Translations under genes and position numbers: made by a program
Shown here: positions 7,579 through 17,517 of the stretch, piece after piece
Numbering within the stretch: the first letter of the stretch is position 1
Layout: the number at the start of each line of letters is the position of its first letter
DNA from: Lachnospiraceae bacterium
GTDB lineage: Bacteria > Bacillota > Clostridia > Lachnospirales > Lachnospiraceae
NCBI GenBank assembly: GCA_017432565.1
Contig: JAFRIW010000038.1
Location: forward strand, 1 to 64,000
Length of the DNA: 64,000 bases
Direction of reading: 5' to 3'
The notes under the pieces: generated by a model
Told to the model about the DNA's origin: nothing
What the model saw: only the letters and a program-made list of their open reading frames with translations
Databases searched by the model: none

Positions 7579-10500
7579 TTGATCAGAAAAGACTATACCC
7601 TCGGAATCGACATCGGTTCCACCACTGTCAAAATAACTGTCCTGAACCCTTATCACGAACTGACTTTTGCCGATTACAGGCGGCATCACGCCGACATCCG
7701 CGGCACGCTTGCAGACCTTGTGCGTGAGGCGCAGGACCAGATCGGCGATGTCACGGTTCACCCCGTGATTACCGGTTCGGGCGGTCTCACACTTGCAAAT
7801 TATCTGGAAATCCCCTTCGTCCAGGAGGTGATCGCAGTCTCTTCCGCTCTGGAGCGCTTTGCGCCGCAGACGGATGTGGCCATCGAGCTGGGCGGCGAGG
7901 ACGCCAAGATTATCTATTTTGAAAACGGCAATGTCGAACAGCGCATGAACGGCATCTGCGCGGGAGGCACCGGTTCCTTCATCGACCAGATGGCATCGCT
8001 TCTGCAGTGCGACGCGGCGGGACTGAATGAATTTGCAAAGCATTATCAGTCTCTGTATACCATCGCGGCCCGGTGCGGTGTTTTTGCAAAATCCGATATT
8101 CAGCCACTGATTAATGAAGGCGCCACAAGAGAAGACCTGGCCGCCTCCATTTTCCAGGCGGTTGTCAATCAGACCATCTCCGGGCTTGCCTGCGGCAAGC
8201 CGATCCGCGGCCATGTCGCCTTCCTGGGCGGTCCGCTTCACTTCCTGACCGAGCTGCGGGCGGCGTTTGTCCGCACACTGAATCTGGACGAAGAACATAC
8301 CATCGTTCCCGAAAACTCACACCTGTTTGCCGCGATGGGCTCCGCCCTCAATGCAAAGGAAGAAGTTTTCCTCACGCTGAATAAGCTTGAGGAAAAGCTG
8401 CGCAGCGAAATCCGGATGCAGTTTGAGATCAGCCGGATGAATCCGCTCTTCTCCTCGCAGGAGGAATATGACGCCTTCAAAGAGCGGCATGCCCGGGCCA
8501 GAGTACAGACAGCCGATCTGTCCGATTACAGCGGTGATGCCTTCCTGGGGATCGACGCAGGTTCCACGACCACCAAGCTCGCGCTGATCAGCGAGAGCGG
8601 CGATCTGCTCTACAGCTTCTATTCCGGAAACAACGGTTCCCCGATCGGAACCGCCATCCGGGCAATCCGTGAGATCCGCGACCGGATTCCGCATTCGGTC
8701 CGGATAGCGCGCGCCTGCTCCACCGGCTACGGCGAGGCTCTGCTGAAGGCGGCCTTCCAGCTGGATGACGGCGAAGTGGAAACCATCGCGCACTACTACG
8801 CAGCCTCCTTCTTCAATCCGGAGGTGGACTGCATTCTGGACATCGGCGGGCAGGATATGAAATGCATCCGCATCAAAAATCATGCGGTTGACAATGTTCT
8901 TCTGAACGAGGCCTGTTCCTCCGGCTGCGGCAGCTTCATCGAAACCTTCGCAAAGTCGCTGAATATGAGCGTGGAAGATTTTGCCCGGGCAGCGCTTTTC
9001 GCGGAGCATCCCATTGATCTGGGCACCCGCTGCACCGTTTTCATGAATTCGCGCGTCAAACAGGCGCAGAAGGAAGGAGCCGAGGTCTCCGATATTTCGG
9101 CGGGTCTTGCCTGCTCGGTCATCAAAAACGCCCTGTTTAAAGTGATCAAGGTCTCCGACGCCGCGGCGCTCGGAAAGAATATCGTCGTACAGGGCGGCAC
9201 TTTCTATAATGACGCCGTTCTGCGCGCGCTGGAAAAAATCTCCGGCGGCGAAGTGATCCGCCCGGACATTGCCGGCATCATGGGCGCATTCGGGGCGGCG
9301 CTGATCGCCCGGGAGCGCTATGGCGCGGCTGTGCGGGATACGAAGGAGCCCGTCTCTTCGTCCATGCTGACGTTCGAGGAGATCGACGCGCTCTCCTACC
9401 GCACGACTCTCACGAACTGCGGCCGCTGCACCAACAACTGCCGCCTGACGGTCAATCATTTCTCCGACGGGCGCGAGTATATCTCCGGCAACCGCTGCGA
9501 GCGGGGCCTGGGCCGGGAGCGGACCGACACGGATGTTCCCAATCTGTATAAATACAAGCTCCGGCGGATCTTCTCCTACCGGCCGCTCTCCGAAAAAGAG
9601 GCGACGCGCGGCATCATCGGCATTCCGCGCGTCCTGAACATGTATGAAAACTATCCCTTCTGGCATACCTTCTTTACCGGTCTGGGATTCCGGGTGGTTC
9701 TCTCACCCCTCTCGTCTCATCAGCTGTATGAGCTGGGTATTGAGTCCATTCCGAGCGAATCGGCCTGCTATCCGGCCAAGCTGGTGCACGGCCACATCGA
9801 GTGGCTGATCCGGCACGGGATCCGGCGGATCTTCTATCCTTCGCTGTTCTATGAGCGCAAGGAGTTTGCCTCCTCGGACAACCACTACAACTGCCCGATT
9901 GTCACTTCCTATTCGGAAAACATCCGCAATAACGTGGAATCGATCACCCGCGGCGAAATTCTGCTGCGCAATCCTTTCATGGCTTTCACGGATCTTGAGA
10001 CAGTGACACAGGCGCTGGTCCGCGAGTTCTGTGATCCGGACCCCCGCACCCGCACAGAACCTGTTGCTTCCGATGAACTGCCCTCCGCAATATACGGATA
10101 TCTCTCGCAGGAAGAAGTGACACAGGCGGCTGAGGCGGCCTGGAAGGAACTTGAAAAGTGCCGTGAAGATATCCGGCATCAGGGCGAGGAGACGCTCCGC
10201 TACATGGAGGAGCATGAAATGAAGGGCATCGTCCTCGCGGGCCGCCCTTACCACATTGATCCGGAGATCAATCACGGAATCCCGGAGATGATCACCTCCT
10301 ACGGCATGGCCGTTCTCACGGAGGATTCCATCTCCCATCTGCAGAGTCCGGAGCGGCCGATCACGGTTCTGGATCAGTGGATGTACCACACCAGGCTCTA
10401 CGCTGCGGCGGCCTACGTGCGCACAAGGGATGATCTGGATCTGATCCAGCTCAATTCCTTCGGCTGCGGCATCGACGCGGTCACAACGGACCAGGTCAAC

Positions 10501-11973
10501 GATATTCTCTCCGAGAGTGGCAAAATCTATACCTGCCTGAAGATTGACGAGGTCAATAACCTGGGTGCGGCGAGAATCCGTGTCCGCTCTCTGATTGCCG
10601 CCATCCGGATCCGCGACCAGAAGAATGAGAAGCGCAGAATCAACTCCACGGAAATCAAAAAGGTTTCGTTCACGGAGAAAATGCGCGAAGACTACACGAT
10701 TCTCTGCCCGCAGATGTCACCGATTCATTTTGACCTCCTGGAGCCCGCCCTGCGCGCGAGCGGATATAATGTTGTGGTTCTTCCCAATGACAACCGGAAG
10801 GCGGTCGATTTCGGGCTGAAATACGTCAACAACGACGCCTGCTACCCGTCCCTGTTTGTGGTCGGACAGATTATGGAGGCGCTCTCGTCCGGGAAATATG
10901 ATTTAAACCGCACGGCGGTCATTATGACACAGACCGGCGGCGGCTGCCGCGCCAGCAATTATATCGGCTTTATCCGCCGCGCCTTGAAAAAAGCCGGCAT
11001 GGAACAGGTTCCCGTCATCTCGGCCAACCTGGCGGGGATCGAGGACAATCCGGGCTTCAAGGTCAACTTAAAGCTCCTCTCCCGTCTGGCCTATGCCATT
11101 GTCATCGGGGATGTTTTCATGAAATGTGTGTACCGGATGCGCCCGTATGAGCTCACCCCCGGTTCGGTGGATGCGCTGCACGAAGAGTGGAAGCAGAAGG
11201 TCATCGCGTTCCTGACAAAGACCTCCGGCCTGCCGGATGTCTTCCGCGTGGTCCGCATGTGCCAGAAGATCGTCCGCAGCTTTGATGCCGTGCCCATCGA
11301 CGAAACGCTCGTCAAGCCGCGGGTCGGCATCGTCGGCGAAATTCTGGTCAAATATGCGCCGGCTGCCAACAACTATCTGGTCCGGCTGCTCGAACAGGAA
11401 GGTGCCGAGGCATCCGTGCCGGATCTGATGGGCTTCATCCTCTACTGCTTCTATAACCAGGTCTATAAAGCGGAGTATCTGGGAACCAGCAGGCGGGCTT
11501 CCGTGTTGTGTACGCTTGGTATCAAGACCATCGAGGGGTTCCTCGCGCCGCTGAACAGGACTTACCGGAAGAGCCGGCACTTTGCGCCTTCTCCGAGCAT
11601 CTATCAGCTCGTGAAGTACGCTGAGCCCATTGTCTCGATCGGCAACGAGACCGGTGAGGGATGGTTCCTGACCGGTGAAATCGTCGAGCTGATCCATTCC
11701 GGCATTCCGAATGTGGTCTGTATCCAGCCTTTCGGCTGCCTTCCCAACCACATCGTCGGAAAAGGCGTCGTCAAACGGATCCGGCAGCTCTATCCGGAGG
11801 CCAATATCGCTGCGATCGACTACGATCCGGGCGCCTCGGAGGTCAACCAGCTCAACCGCATCAAGCTCATGCTCTCCGCCGCCGAGAAGAAACTCCGCCC
11901 CTCCTCTGCCGGGCCGGAGAAGGAATCTGCGGGAGAAGCAGCCGCGGAAAAACCTGCTCGCCGCACCGCCTGA
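7579..11973 (+). CDS. Giant 2-hydroxyacyl-CoA dehydratase activase-related protein (two BadF/BcrA ATPase domains, DUF2229, HgdB-like part)
   Basis: At 1464 residues this matches the long activase-related proteins of Clostridia. Two ASKHA ATPase modules are seen: residues about 6-270 ([26 protein letters not shown]) and about 320-590 ([34 protein letters not shown]); the cysteines in the last two motifs correspond to iron-sulfur ligands in HgdC-type activators. A cysteine cluster NCGRCTNNC follows near 617, then a DUF2229-like region (about 645-900, [12 protein letters not shown]) and a C-terminal HgdB-like part (about 990-1420, [13 protein letters not shown]). The start is TTG with GGAG ten bases upstream; an in-frame TAA at 7573 excludes longer forms. 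Substrate and partners are unknown, and no dehydratase genes lie next to it. Confidence 0.93.
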   Translation: MIRKDYTLGIDIGSTTVKITVLNPYHELTFADYRRHHADIRGTLADLVREAQDQIGDVTVHPVITGSGGLTLANYLEIPFVQEVIAVSSALERFAPQTDVAIELGGEDAKIIYFENGNVEQRMNGICAGGTGSFIDQMASLLQCDAAGLNEFAKHYQSLYTIAARCGVFAKSDIQPLINEGATREDLAASIFQAVVNQTISGLACGKPIRGHVAFLGGPLHFLTELRAAFVRTLNLDEEHTIVPENSHLFAAMGSALNAKEEVFLTLNKLEEKLRSEIRMQFEISRMNPLFSSQEEYDAFKERHARARVQTADLSDYSGDAFLGIDAGSTTTKLALISESGDLLYSFYSGNNGSPIGTAIRAIREIRDRIPHSVRIARACSTGYGEALLKAAFQLDDGEVETIAHYYAASFFNPEVDCILDIGGQDMKCIRIKNHAVDNVLLNEACSSGCGSFIETFAKSLNMSVEDFARAALFAEHPIDLGTRCTVFMNSRVKQAQKEGAEVSDISAGLACSVIKNALFKVIKVSDAAALGKNIVVQGGTFYNDAVLRALEKISGGEVIRPDIAGIMGAFGAALIARERYGAAVRDTKEPVSSSMLTFEEIDALSYRTTLTNCGRCTNNCRLTVNHFSDGREYISGNRCERGLGRERTDTDVPNLYKYKLRRIFSYRPLSEKEATRGIIGIPRVLNMYENYPFWHTFFTGLGFRVVLSPLSSHQLYELGIESIPSESACYPAKLVHGHIEWLIRHGIRRIFYPSLFYERKEFASSDNHYNCPIVTSYSENIRNNVESITRGEILLRNPFMAFTDLETVTQALVREFCDPDPRTRTEPVASDELPSAIYGYLSQEEVTQAAEAAWKELEKCREDIRHQGEETLRYMEEHEMKGIVLAGRPYHIDPEINHGIPEMITSYGMAVLTEDSISHLQSPERPITVLDQWMYHTRLYAAAAYVRTRDDLDLIQLNSFGCGIDAVTTDQVNDILSESGKIYTCLKIDEVNNLGAARIRVRSLIAAIRIRDQKNEKRRINSTEIKKVSFTEKMREDYTILCPQMSPIHFDLLEPALRASGYNVVVLPNDNRKAVDFGLKYVNNDACYPSLFVVGQIMEALSSGKYDLNRTAVIMTQTGGGCRASNYIGFIRRALKKAGMEQVPVISANLAGIEDNPGFKVNLKLLSRLAYAIVIGDVFMKCVYRMRPYELTPGSVDALHEEWKQKVIAFLTKTSGLPDVFRVVRMCQKIVRSFDAVPIDETLVKPRVGIVGEILVKYAPAANNYLVRLLEQEGAEASVPDLMGFILYCFYNQVYKAEYLGTSRRASVLCTLGIKTIEGFLAPLNRTYRKSRHFAPSPSIYQLVKYAEPIVSIGNETGEGWFLTGEIVELIHSGIPNVVCIQPFGCLPNHIVGKGVVKRIRQLYPEANIAAIDYDPGASEVNQLNRIKLMLSAAEKKLRPSSAGPEKESAGEAAAEKPARRTA

Positions 11974-11989
11974 AAAAACGACAGCATGT

Positions 11990-12028
11990 GAGAAGGGTTT
12001 CAATCTTATTTCGACTGAAACCCTTCTC
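11990..12028. repeat. 13-bp perfect inverted repeat behind the activase gene
   Basis: GAGAAGGGTTTCA and TGAAACCCTTCTC are separated by 13 bases and begin 17 bases after the activase stop codon. The stem is strong enough for a terminator, but no T-run follows on the plus strand; a run of T lies about 8-14 bases away on the minus strand. It may be a 3' stabilising or terminating hairpin. Confidence 0.6.
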
Positions 12029-12030
12029 AA

Positions 12031-12417
12031 AACTGATTGTTCAACGGTCTGAACCTCCTTATGTCTTTCGTATTCTTTTCCATTTCTAGATTTTGTACTG
12101 ATTTGTACTGTGATGTCTGATCATATTTCAGAAGAGATATTCATCACTTTTCTATGTACTTCGAATACTCAGAATTTGTATTTGGATTATACTTCTAAGA
12201 TTTATACTTCCGGTGGTCCGTACCTCCTTGTTTTTATTTTTGGAACGAATTTGTGATTTTTTCTGATCACTTTTATTGAATTCGTTTTTTCTTTTGTTGA
12301 TTGTATTGTATCGAATACTAAACGGTATGTCAACAGTATTTTGAAAATATTTTTGCTGGATCCAAATATTCAGAATATTCAGCCAAATTAGTTCGATTTT
12401 TCGCCATATAATCAGAA
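12031..12417. other. AT-rich gene-free island with a repeated CCTCCTT-containing 15-mer
   Basis: This stretch is far more AT-rich than the surrounding genes and holds no convincing protein gene; the one longer open frame on the minus strand is low-complexity I/N/K-rich translation without a ribosome binding site. A 15-base direct repeat of the form GGTCYGWACCTCCTT occurs at 12046-12060 and 12215-12229, the second followed by a T-rich stretch. GTACTG is also doubled near 12096-12109. A small RNA or untranslated regulatory region is possible; nothing is proven. Confidence 0.5.
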
Positions 12418-12456
12418 ATGCCCTATGAAACATCCTAAGGATATTTCATAAGGCAT
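12418..12456 (-). terminator. Terminator-like hairpin after glyA
   Basis: Minus-strand ATGCCTTATGAAA pairs with TTTCATAGGGCAT (13 bp, one G-U), and the loop contains the extra small palindrome TCCTAAGGA. It lies 34 bases past the glyA stop. The T content behind it is modest, so strength is uncertain. Confidence 0.65.
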
Positions 12457-12489
12457 TTGATTGCTTGCGTCGGAAAAATACCCGATTCC

Positions 12490-13764
12490 TCAGCGGGCGC
12501 CGATGCTCCTGAACCAGGACGGCTGAACGAGCGGGTGCTTCGCCGTCAGGACCGAGATGATCTTTCTGGCCTGCGGGATGCCCTCTTCTCTCTCCTTCAG
12601 GACCAGGGCGATGGCCTCTGCCACCTGATCCATATCGTCCGTGTTGAAGCCGCGGGTGGTAATGGCCGGCGTGCCCAGACGGATACCGCTGGTCACGAAC
12701 GGGCTCCGCTGCTCGTTCGGAATCGTGTTCTTGTTTGCGGTAATATGTGCCTCATCCAGCATCTGCTCCGCCATCTTGCCGGTCAGATCGCCGAAGCTCG
12801 TCAGGTCAACCAGCATCAGGTGGTTGTCGGTGCCGCCCGAGACAAGCTCCACACCCCTGTCCATCAGACCGTGCGCGAGGGCCTGTGCGTTGTCGACGAC
12901 GCCCTGCATGTAAGTCTTGAAGGAAGGCTGAAGGGCTTCCTGGAAGCAGACTGCTTTTGCCGCAATGACGTGCTCCAGCGGGCCGCCCTGGATTCCCGGG
13001 AAGACAGCCTTGTTGAAGTTATATTTTGCCGCTGCATCCGCATTGGCCAGGATCATGCCGCCTCTGGGGCCGCGCAGGGTCTTGTGCGTCGTGGTCGTCA
13101 CCACGTCCGCGTACGGGAACGGGCTCGGATGAAGGCCTGTGCAGACCAGACCTGCGATGTGGGCGATATCCGCCATCAGCACGGCGCCGCACGCGTCCGC
13201 GATCTCGCGGAATTTTGCAAAATCAATGATTCTGGGATAAGCAGAGGCACCCGCGATAATCAGCTTCGGCTTGTTTTCGACAGCCAGTCTCATGACTTCG
13301 TCGTAATCGATATATCCGTCACCGTTCACGCCGTAAGGGACCACATTGAAAAAGGTTCCGGAGATGTTTGCCGGCGATCCGTGCGTGAGATGTCCGCCCT
13401 GGCTGAGATCCATGCCCATCATGGTGTCGCCGGGCTTTAAGATCGCGAATTCCACCGCGAGGTTGGCCGGTGCGCCGGCGTGGGGCTGAACATTGGCATA
13501 ATCACAGCCGAACAGCTTCTTCGCCCGCTCAATGGCGAGGGTTTCCACCTCGTCAATAACACGGCAGCCGCCGTAATAGCGCTTTCCCGAATAACCCTCC
13601 GCATATTTGTTGGTGAGGGGGCTTCCCATCGCGGCCATGACCGCCCGGGAGGTCCAGTTTTCGGAAGCGATCAGCTCGATGTGCTCGTTCTGCCGCTTCA
13701 TCTCATCCTCAATACACTTCGCGATTTCAGGATCCACTCTTCTTACTTCATCGATCGAATACAT
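12490..13764 (-). CDS. glyA: Serine hydroxymethyltransferase
   Basis: PLP enzyme interconverting serine and glycine while charging tetrahydrofolate with a one-carbon unit, in the cytosol. The 424-residue length is normal. The PLP lysine is K228 in [16 protein letters not shown]; the substrate and cofactor motifs [24 protein letters not shown] and GGHLTHG are intact. The ATG at 13764 has GGAGGAGAG upstream. It is transcribed alone: a good promoter is found 85-110 bases upstream and a hairpin follows the stop. No glycine riboswitch fold could be recognised in the short leader. Confidence 0.98.
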   Translation of the reverse strand: MYSIDEVRRVDPEIAKCIEDEMKRQNEHIELIASENWTSRAVMAAMGSPLTNKYAEGYSGKRYYGGCRVIDEVETLAIERAKKLFGCDYANVQPHAGAPANLAVEFAILKPGDTMMGMDLSQGGHLTHGSPANISGTFFNVVPYGVNGDGYIDYDEVMRLAVENKPKLIIAGASAYPRIIDFAKFREIADACGAVLMADIAHIAGLVCTGLHPSPFPYADVVTTTTHKTLRGPRGGMILANADAAAKYNFNKAVFPGIQGGPLEHVIAAKAVCFQEALQPSFKTYMQGVVDNAQALAHGLMDRGVELVSGGTDNHLMLVDLTSFGDLTGKMAEQMLDEAHITANKNTIPNEQRSPFVTSGIRLGTPAITTRGFNTDDMDQVAEAIALVLKEREEGIPQARKIISVLTAKHPLVQPSWFRSIGAR

Positions 13765-13848
13765 TTTTTCTCTCTCCTCCGGAATCTGTCTAAAGATGCA
13801 CAGTATCGTTCCGTATCAGACCGGCTCCTCGCCGTCAGACTCTTGCGT

Positions 13849-13877
13849 AGTATAACAATTCATTGCAGCACATTCAA
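13849..13877 (-). promoter_or_regulatory. Promoter of glyA
   Basis: Minus-strand TTGAAT, 17-base spacer and TATACT, with TGT before the -10 (extended -10). The predicted start of transcription leaves a leader of about 77 bases. Confidence 0.65.
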
Positions 13878-13924
13878 GCACTGAAGCATAAAAAACCTCA
13901 TAATCCTGCTCACGTCCCCGCTGC

Positions 13925-15016
13925 TCAGGAAAGAAAAGCGGAGAACGCCGCCGGCACGGAAAAGACTTCCCGGACCTGCGCGGGCGACGCCGCAGTCCAC
14001 CCTTTGCGCGCGGCAAAATCCGCCGAAGCCGGAAGATCCTCAAGGTGCACTTCATAGCCTTTCATGTGCCATTCAAGATGGGTGAAGACATGTTTTGCCT
14101 CACCCAGAAAAAGAATCTCCCGCACCGGTACACCCGCGCCCTCCCGCGTAAGAAAAGCCTGAACCTCCTCCTCTGTCAGATGTCCTTCCAGATTCGGCAG
14201 CTCATAGAGCCCGGCCAGCAGACCGCTGTCCGGACGGCGCCCCAGGCAGATCCGGTCGCCGATGCGGATGCGCAGCACCGTCAGCGGCACGATTCTGCGC
14301 GCGGCCTTCTTTGTCGGGGCGGGAAAATCCGCTTCATGTCCCGCGGCGTGTGCGGCGCAGACACCGGAGAGCGGACAGCGTCCGCAGGCCGGCTCCTTTC
14401 CGGGCAGGCAGACCGTCGCGCCCAGATCCATCAGTGCCTGGTTGAAATCTCCCGGGCGCTCCTGCATCCTCTCAAGAAAAAAGGCCTCTGCCCGCTGCCG
14501 CGTTTCCTTCTCCCGGATATCACCGCCGTCCGCTGTCAGTCTCGTGAAGACCCTCAGCAGATTTCCGTCAACAGAAACTGCACGCACGCCGAATGCGATC
14601 GATGCGATGGCCGCCGCCGTGTAAGGGCCGATCCCCGGCAGCTTTACCAGCACAGCCGGATCAGAGGGAATTTCTCCCCCGTACTCTTCCATTACCAGGA
14701 CAGCCGCCCTGTGAAAATTCCGGATCCGGCTGTAATAGCCGAGTCCCTCCCAGAGTTTCATGTAAACCGGCTCCTGTGCCGCCGCGAAGGCAGGCAGGTC
14801 CGGCAGCACGGAAAGAAACCGCCGGTAATAATCCATGACCGCCTCGACGCGGGTCTGCTGCAGCATGATTTCCGAGAGCCACACGTGATAAGGAGAAGGA
14901 TCCTCCCGCCATGGGAGAATCCTCCGCTCAACGTCATACCATGTCAGCAGCTGCCGGGCAAAATCCGGCGCGGGTTCTGTGCTGTGTTCAGTTTCCGTAT
15001 TTTCTTCTCTGCTCAT
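13925..15016 (-). CDS. mutY: A/G-specific adenine DNA glycosylase
   Basis: Base-excision repair enzyme removing adenine opposite 8-oxoguanine. In 363 residues: the catalytic Glu in SEIMLQQTRV, a helix-hairpin-helix LPGIGPYTAAAIASIAFG, the catalytic Asp in VDGNLLRVFTR, and a [4Fe-4S] cysteine loop CLPGKEPACGRCPLSGVC. The first cysteine gap is seven residues where six is usual. A C-terminal NUDIX-like 8-oxoG recognition domain spans about 235-355. The start lacks a clear ribosome binding site and lies 29 bases inside the end of the DUF1653 gene, so translation is probably coupled to it. Third gene of holA-DUF1653-mutY. Confidence 0.96.
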   Translation of the reverse strand: MSREENTETEHSTEPAPDFARQLLTWYDVERRILPWREDPSPYHVWLSEIMLQQTRVEAVMDYYRRFLSVLPDLPAFAAAQEPVYMKLWEGLGYYSRIRNFHRAAVLVMEEYGGEIPSDPAVLVKLPGIGPYTAAAIASIAFGVRAVSVDGNLLRVFTRLTADGGDIREKETRQRAEAFFLERMQERPGDFNQALMDLGATVCLPGKEPACGRCPLSGVCAAHAAGHEADFPAPTKKAARRIVPLTVLRIRIGDRICLGRRPDSGLLAGLYELPNLEGHLTEEEVQAFLTREGAGVPVREILFLGEAKHVFTHLEWHMKGYEVHLEDLPASADFAARKGWTAASPAQVREVFSVPAAFSAFLS

Positions 15017-15551
15017 ACTTTTCGATCGTCAGAAGGCAGCTGCGCAGCTCCTCCAGGCGCTCACCGGGGTCGCCTTCATCTATTTCAATGCCCGAGGCAA
15101 TCGCCATCGTATCCACCATTTCGTTGGTGACGCGCCCCCGCAGGCCTGTCAGGATCTCCAGCTTATCCTGCAGAGAGGAGGCGTCCAGGAAAGCCTCGAC
15201 CCGCGGATCCAGTCCGCTCTCCTGCGGGAAGGAACCGCTCCCGCGCTGTGCGCCGCCGTCCTCCGCCTTCTCCTGTGCCCGGCCGGTGCGCGGCGGTGTT
15301 TCGCGCAGTGCGTCCGGATCGGCTTTCTCAAAGCGGAAGGTCTGTCCGGTCACATTCTGTGAGGCGTACCGCGCGGGATCCAGCCTCTCCGTGAAGGAGG
15401 AAAGCGACCGCGCGTAGACTCCGTAATTTCCGTACAGTGCCTGATAGATCACCAACCGCTCTTCCGTGTCCTCCTTCGTTGCCATGGTGATCACCTGGTA
15501 ATATCTGCCCTTGAAATGTCTGTAAATTTCCTGCGGCTTCGGTTCTGTCAT
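14988..15551 (-). CDS. DUF1653 domain protein
   Basis: The N-terminus (about 5-65: PQEIYRHFKGRYYQVITMA ... YQALYGNYGVYARSLSSF) is a clear DUF1653 domain, a small beta-rich domain of unknown function that is often a stand-alone protein of about 70-80 residues. Here it carries a C-terminal extension of about 110 residues with a polar linker (about 85-120) and a helical end (LDASSLQDKLEILTGL...). The start at 15551 is preceded by AGGAGAG at normal spacing; a longer in-frame form lacks this. Length 187 residues. It lies between holA and mutY and overlaps mutY. Confidence 0.85.
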   Translation of the reverse strand: MTEPKPQEIYRHFKGRYYQVITMATKEDTEERLVIYQALYGNYGVYARSLSSFTERLDPARYASQNVTGQTFRFEKADPDALRETPPRTGRAQEKAEDGGAQRGSGSFPQESGLDPRVEAFLDASSLQDKLEILTGLRGRVTNEMVDTMAIASGIEIDEGDPGERLEELRSCLLTIEKYEQRRKYGN

Positions 15552-15601
15552 GTCCGTCTCTCCTGTCCTTTTATATTCTGCCGTTATTAAATCGGTCATT
15601 C

Positions 15602-16768
15602 TCAATTGGTCATCCGAACGATCAGCATTTCCATCGCGATGCCCGCGTCCATCTTCCCGCTCTTGTAGGCGGTGTCGGTCTTCAGGCACTCCTTCAGTGC
15701 CTCCTCCGGTGCGCCCCGCGCATATTCATGGAGAGAGCGCCGGATCTTCTTGACGATATACGGGTGAATGTGGAGCGACTCGGCCACGGTGCTCTCATTG
15801 TTGTTGTTCTGTTCCAGAAGATCTCTCACCTGAAGCAGCTGGTTCAGCTGGCGGATCGTCAGCGCCAGGATCTGGGCGGGTGCAGTCTGCTGCGCGAGCA
15901 TTTCCATATAGACGGAAAGTGCCTGTCTGCCCCTGCGCCCGATAATGGCGTCAATCAGTTCAAAGATCCGGTCGCGCAGCACCACGGTGCAGACGGCGTC
16001 GAGATCCTTTTCGGTCACCTCGCTGCGGCCGAGACAGTAGGCACTGACCTTTTCGATCTCCGAGGTGATGTGATGCATGTCGTCCCCGGTCCGGTCCAGA
16101 AGGGAGACAACGACCGGCTGGGAAATCACCAGTCCGTAATCCTTCTGAAAACGGCCGCGGATCCATTTGATCATATCACCGCGCTCCGGCGTGTCACAGC
16201 ACACAAACCGGCCGTTTTTTTCCGCATAGCGGCACAGGCCGGACCGCACGTCGATCTGCTCCTCCACGATAATGAGATGGGTCGTCTCCGGCATGTCCGG
16301 AAGGAACTGTGCGAGCACGGCTGCCGGGCTGATCCCGCCTTTTTCCTGCAGATCGTCCTGCTCCTCTTCTGCCTGTTCTTCTTTCGGCTCTTCTTCCTGT
16401 CCTTCCTCGGCCTGCTGGTCTTCCTGCACCTTCTTTTTTCCGCTCTTCGCCGGGCGCAGAAGCCCGGTGTTTTCCAGAATAATCACCCGGTGCTCGGAGA
16501 AAAAGGGAAGTGTCTGTGCCAGATCGATCACCTCGCGCATCTCAAAGGAATCGCCCCGGAAGACAGAGAGATTCATATTATCCGCAGAGGCATCACCGAG
16601 AATGTAATTCCGGATTACGTCCCTGTACTGATTGCGCAGATAGGCCTGATTGCCGTACAGAATATAAAGCGGAGTAAATCCGCCTCTTTCGAGCTCCGGC
16701 CTGATCAGCTTGAAATTCTGTGCCTCTTTTCTGTTTTTGTCGTCGGAACGGTCTTTTCTGACTGCCAT
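15602..16768 (-). CDS. holA: DNA polymerase III subunit delta
   Basis: Clamp-loader subunit that opens the sliding clamp. Length 388 residues, somewhat long for the family because of a lysine/glutamate-rich insertion around residues 105-150. Family features: the start FTPLYILYGNQAYLRNQYRDVIRNYIL, then ENTGLL, VCCDTPERGDMIKWIRGRF, the LLDRTGDDMHHITSEIEKV block, and the C-terminal LALTIRQLNQLLQVRDLLEQN region. ATG with AAAGGAG just upstream. First gene of a three-gene unit driven by an extended -10 promoter. The acidic insertion is a lineage peculiarity of unknown use. Confidence 0.93.
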   Translation of the reverse strand: MAVRKDRSDDKNRKEAQNFKLIRPELERGGFTPLYILYGNQAYLRNQYRDVIRNYILGDASADNMNLSVFRGDSFEMREVIDLAQTLPFFSEHRVIILENTGLLRPAKSGKKKVQEDQQAEEGQEEEPKEEQAEEEQDDLQEKGGISPAAVLAQFLPDMPETTHLIIVEEQIDVRSGLCRYAEKNGRFVCCDTPERGDMIKWIRGRFQKDYGLVISQPVVVSLLDRTGDDMHHITSEIEKVSAYCLGRSEVTEKDLDAVCTVVLRDRIFELIDAIIGRRGRQALSVYMEMLAQQTAPAQILALTIRQLNQLLQVRDLLEQNNNNESTVAESLHIHPYIVKKIRRSLHEYARGAPEEALKECLKTDTAYKSGKMDAGIAMEMLIVRMTN

Positions 16769-16798
16769 GATGCTCCTTTCGACTCTGATGCACCCGCT

Positions 16799-16807
16799 AT
16801 TATATCA
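16799..16807 (-). promoter_or_regulatory. Extended -10 promoter of holA
   Basis: Minus-strand TGATATAAT is a perfect -10 hexamer with the TGn extension. No good -35 hexamer is visible at 17 bases. It is about 30 bases upstream of the holA start codon. Confidence 0.6.
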
Positions 16808-16941
16808 TCTTTTCACACTTGACGAAACGAGCGCTATCTCCCATCATGAAGACAGGCAGGCTTCACGCGTGCCCTGCCGGAATTCTTTTCAACGCGCACA
16901 AATCTGAGCCGGAAGGCTGAAAAATAAGGAGGTAGATCATT

Positions 16942-17496
16942 ATGGCAAATCTCGAAGTTCGTCCCGAACTGAAGGGGACGCAGACAGAGAAAAATCTTCA
17001 GGCAGCTTTTGCAGGTGAATCCGAAGCCCGCAACAAGTATACGTATTTTGCCTCGAAGGCGAAAAAAGACGGCTATGTCCAGATCGGTCAGCTTTTCCAG
17101 GAGACCGCGGACAATGAAAAAGAGCACGCAAAACTCTGGTTCAAGCTGCTCTACGGCATCGGAAGCACGCCGGAAAATCTGAAAGCCGCCGCCGAGGGTG
17201 AAAACTACGAGTGGACTTCCATGTATCCTTCCTTTGCACGGACGGCGCGCGAAGAAGGCTTTGACGACATCGCCGCACTGTTTGAGGGCGTTGCGGCCAT
17301 CGAAAAGGAACACGAGGAGCGCTATAAGAAGCTCTTGAAGAACATCGAAGACGCCATTGTCTTCTCCCGTGACGGAGACAAAATCTGGCAGTGCTCCAAC
17401 TGCGGTCACATCGTCATCGGCAAAGAAGCGCCCGAGATCTGCCCTGTCTGCAACCACCCGCAGGCTTATTTCCAGATCAAAGCCGAGAACTACTGA
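16942..17496 (+). CDS. rbr: Rubrerythrin
   Basis: Non-haem di-iron peroxidase that protects anaerobes from hydrogen peroxide, taking electrons through its rubredoxin domain. The 184-residue protein has the ferritin-like four-helix part (about 10-140) with iron ligands in [19 protein letters not shown] and [11 protein letters not shown], then a C-terminal rubredoxin-type centre CSNC...CPVC (Cys151, 154, 167, 170). A strong AAGGAGG precedes the ATG. It is a single gene, divergent from holA and convergent with comEC. It supports an anaerobic host. Confidence 0.97.
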   Translation: MANLEVRPELKGTQTEKNLQAAFAGESEARNKYTYFASKAKKDGYVQIGQLFQETADNEKEHAKLWFKLLYGIGSTPENLKAAAEGENYEWTSMYPSFARTAREEGFDDIAALFEGVAAIEKEHEERYKKLLKNIEDAIVFSRDGDKIWQCSNCGHIVIGKEAPEICPVCNHPQAYFQIKAENY

Positions 17497-17517
17497 TTTC
17501 CGGATTTAAGCCGGAAA
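17497..17517. terminator. Hairpin between convergent rubrerythrin and comEC genes
   Basis: TTTCCGG, seven-base loop, CCGGAAA. It directly follows the rubrerythrin stop and touches the comEC stop. A-T pairs at the base of the stem give short T-runs for both directions. Confidence 0.55.

Noticed and set aside
8317..9666. Minus-strand open frame of about 450 codons opposite the activase gene
   Set aside because: Shadow of conserved ATPase modules on the plus strand; no motif or start signal of its own.
12152..12433. Minus-strand 93-codon frame in the AT-rich island
   Set aside because: I/N/K/S-rich low-complexity translation, no Shine-Dalgarno, and it starts inside the glyA terminator hairpin.
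13765..13924. Glycine riboswitch upstream of glyA
   Set aside because: The leader is short and no aptamer-like conserved core could be recognised; a plain promoter explains the region.
16855..16878. GGCAGG...CCTGCC inverted repeat with inner CACGCGTG upstream of rubrerythrin as a peroxide-repressor operator
   Set aside because: It does not match a PerR box and the arms are only six bases; kept as a curiosity without support.
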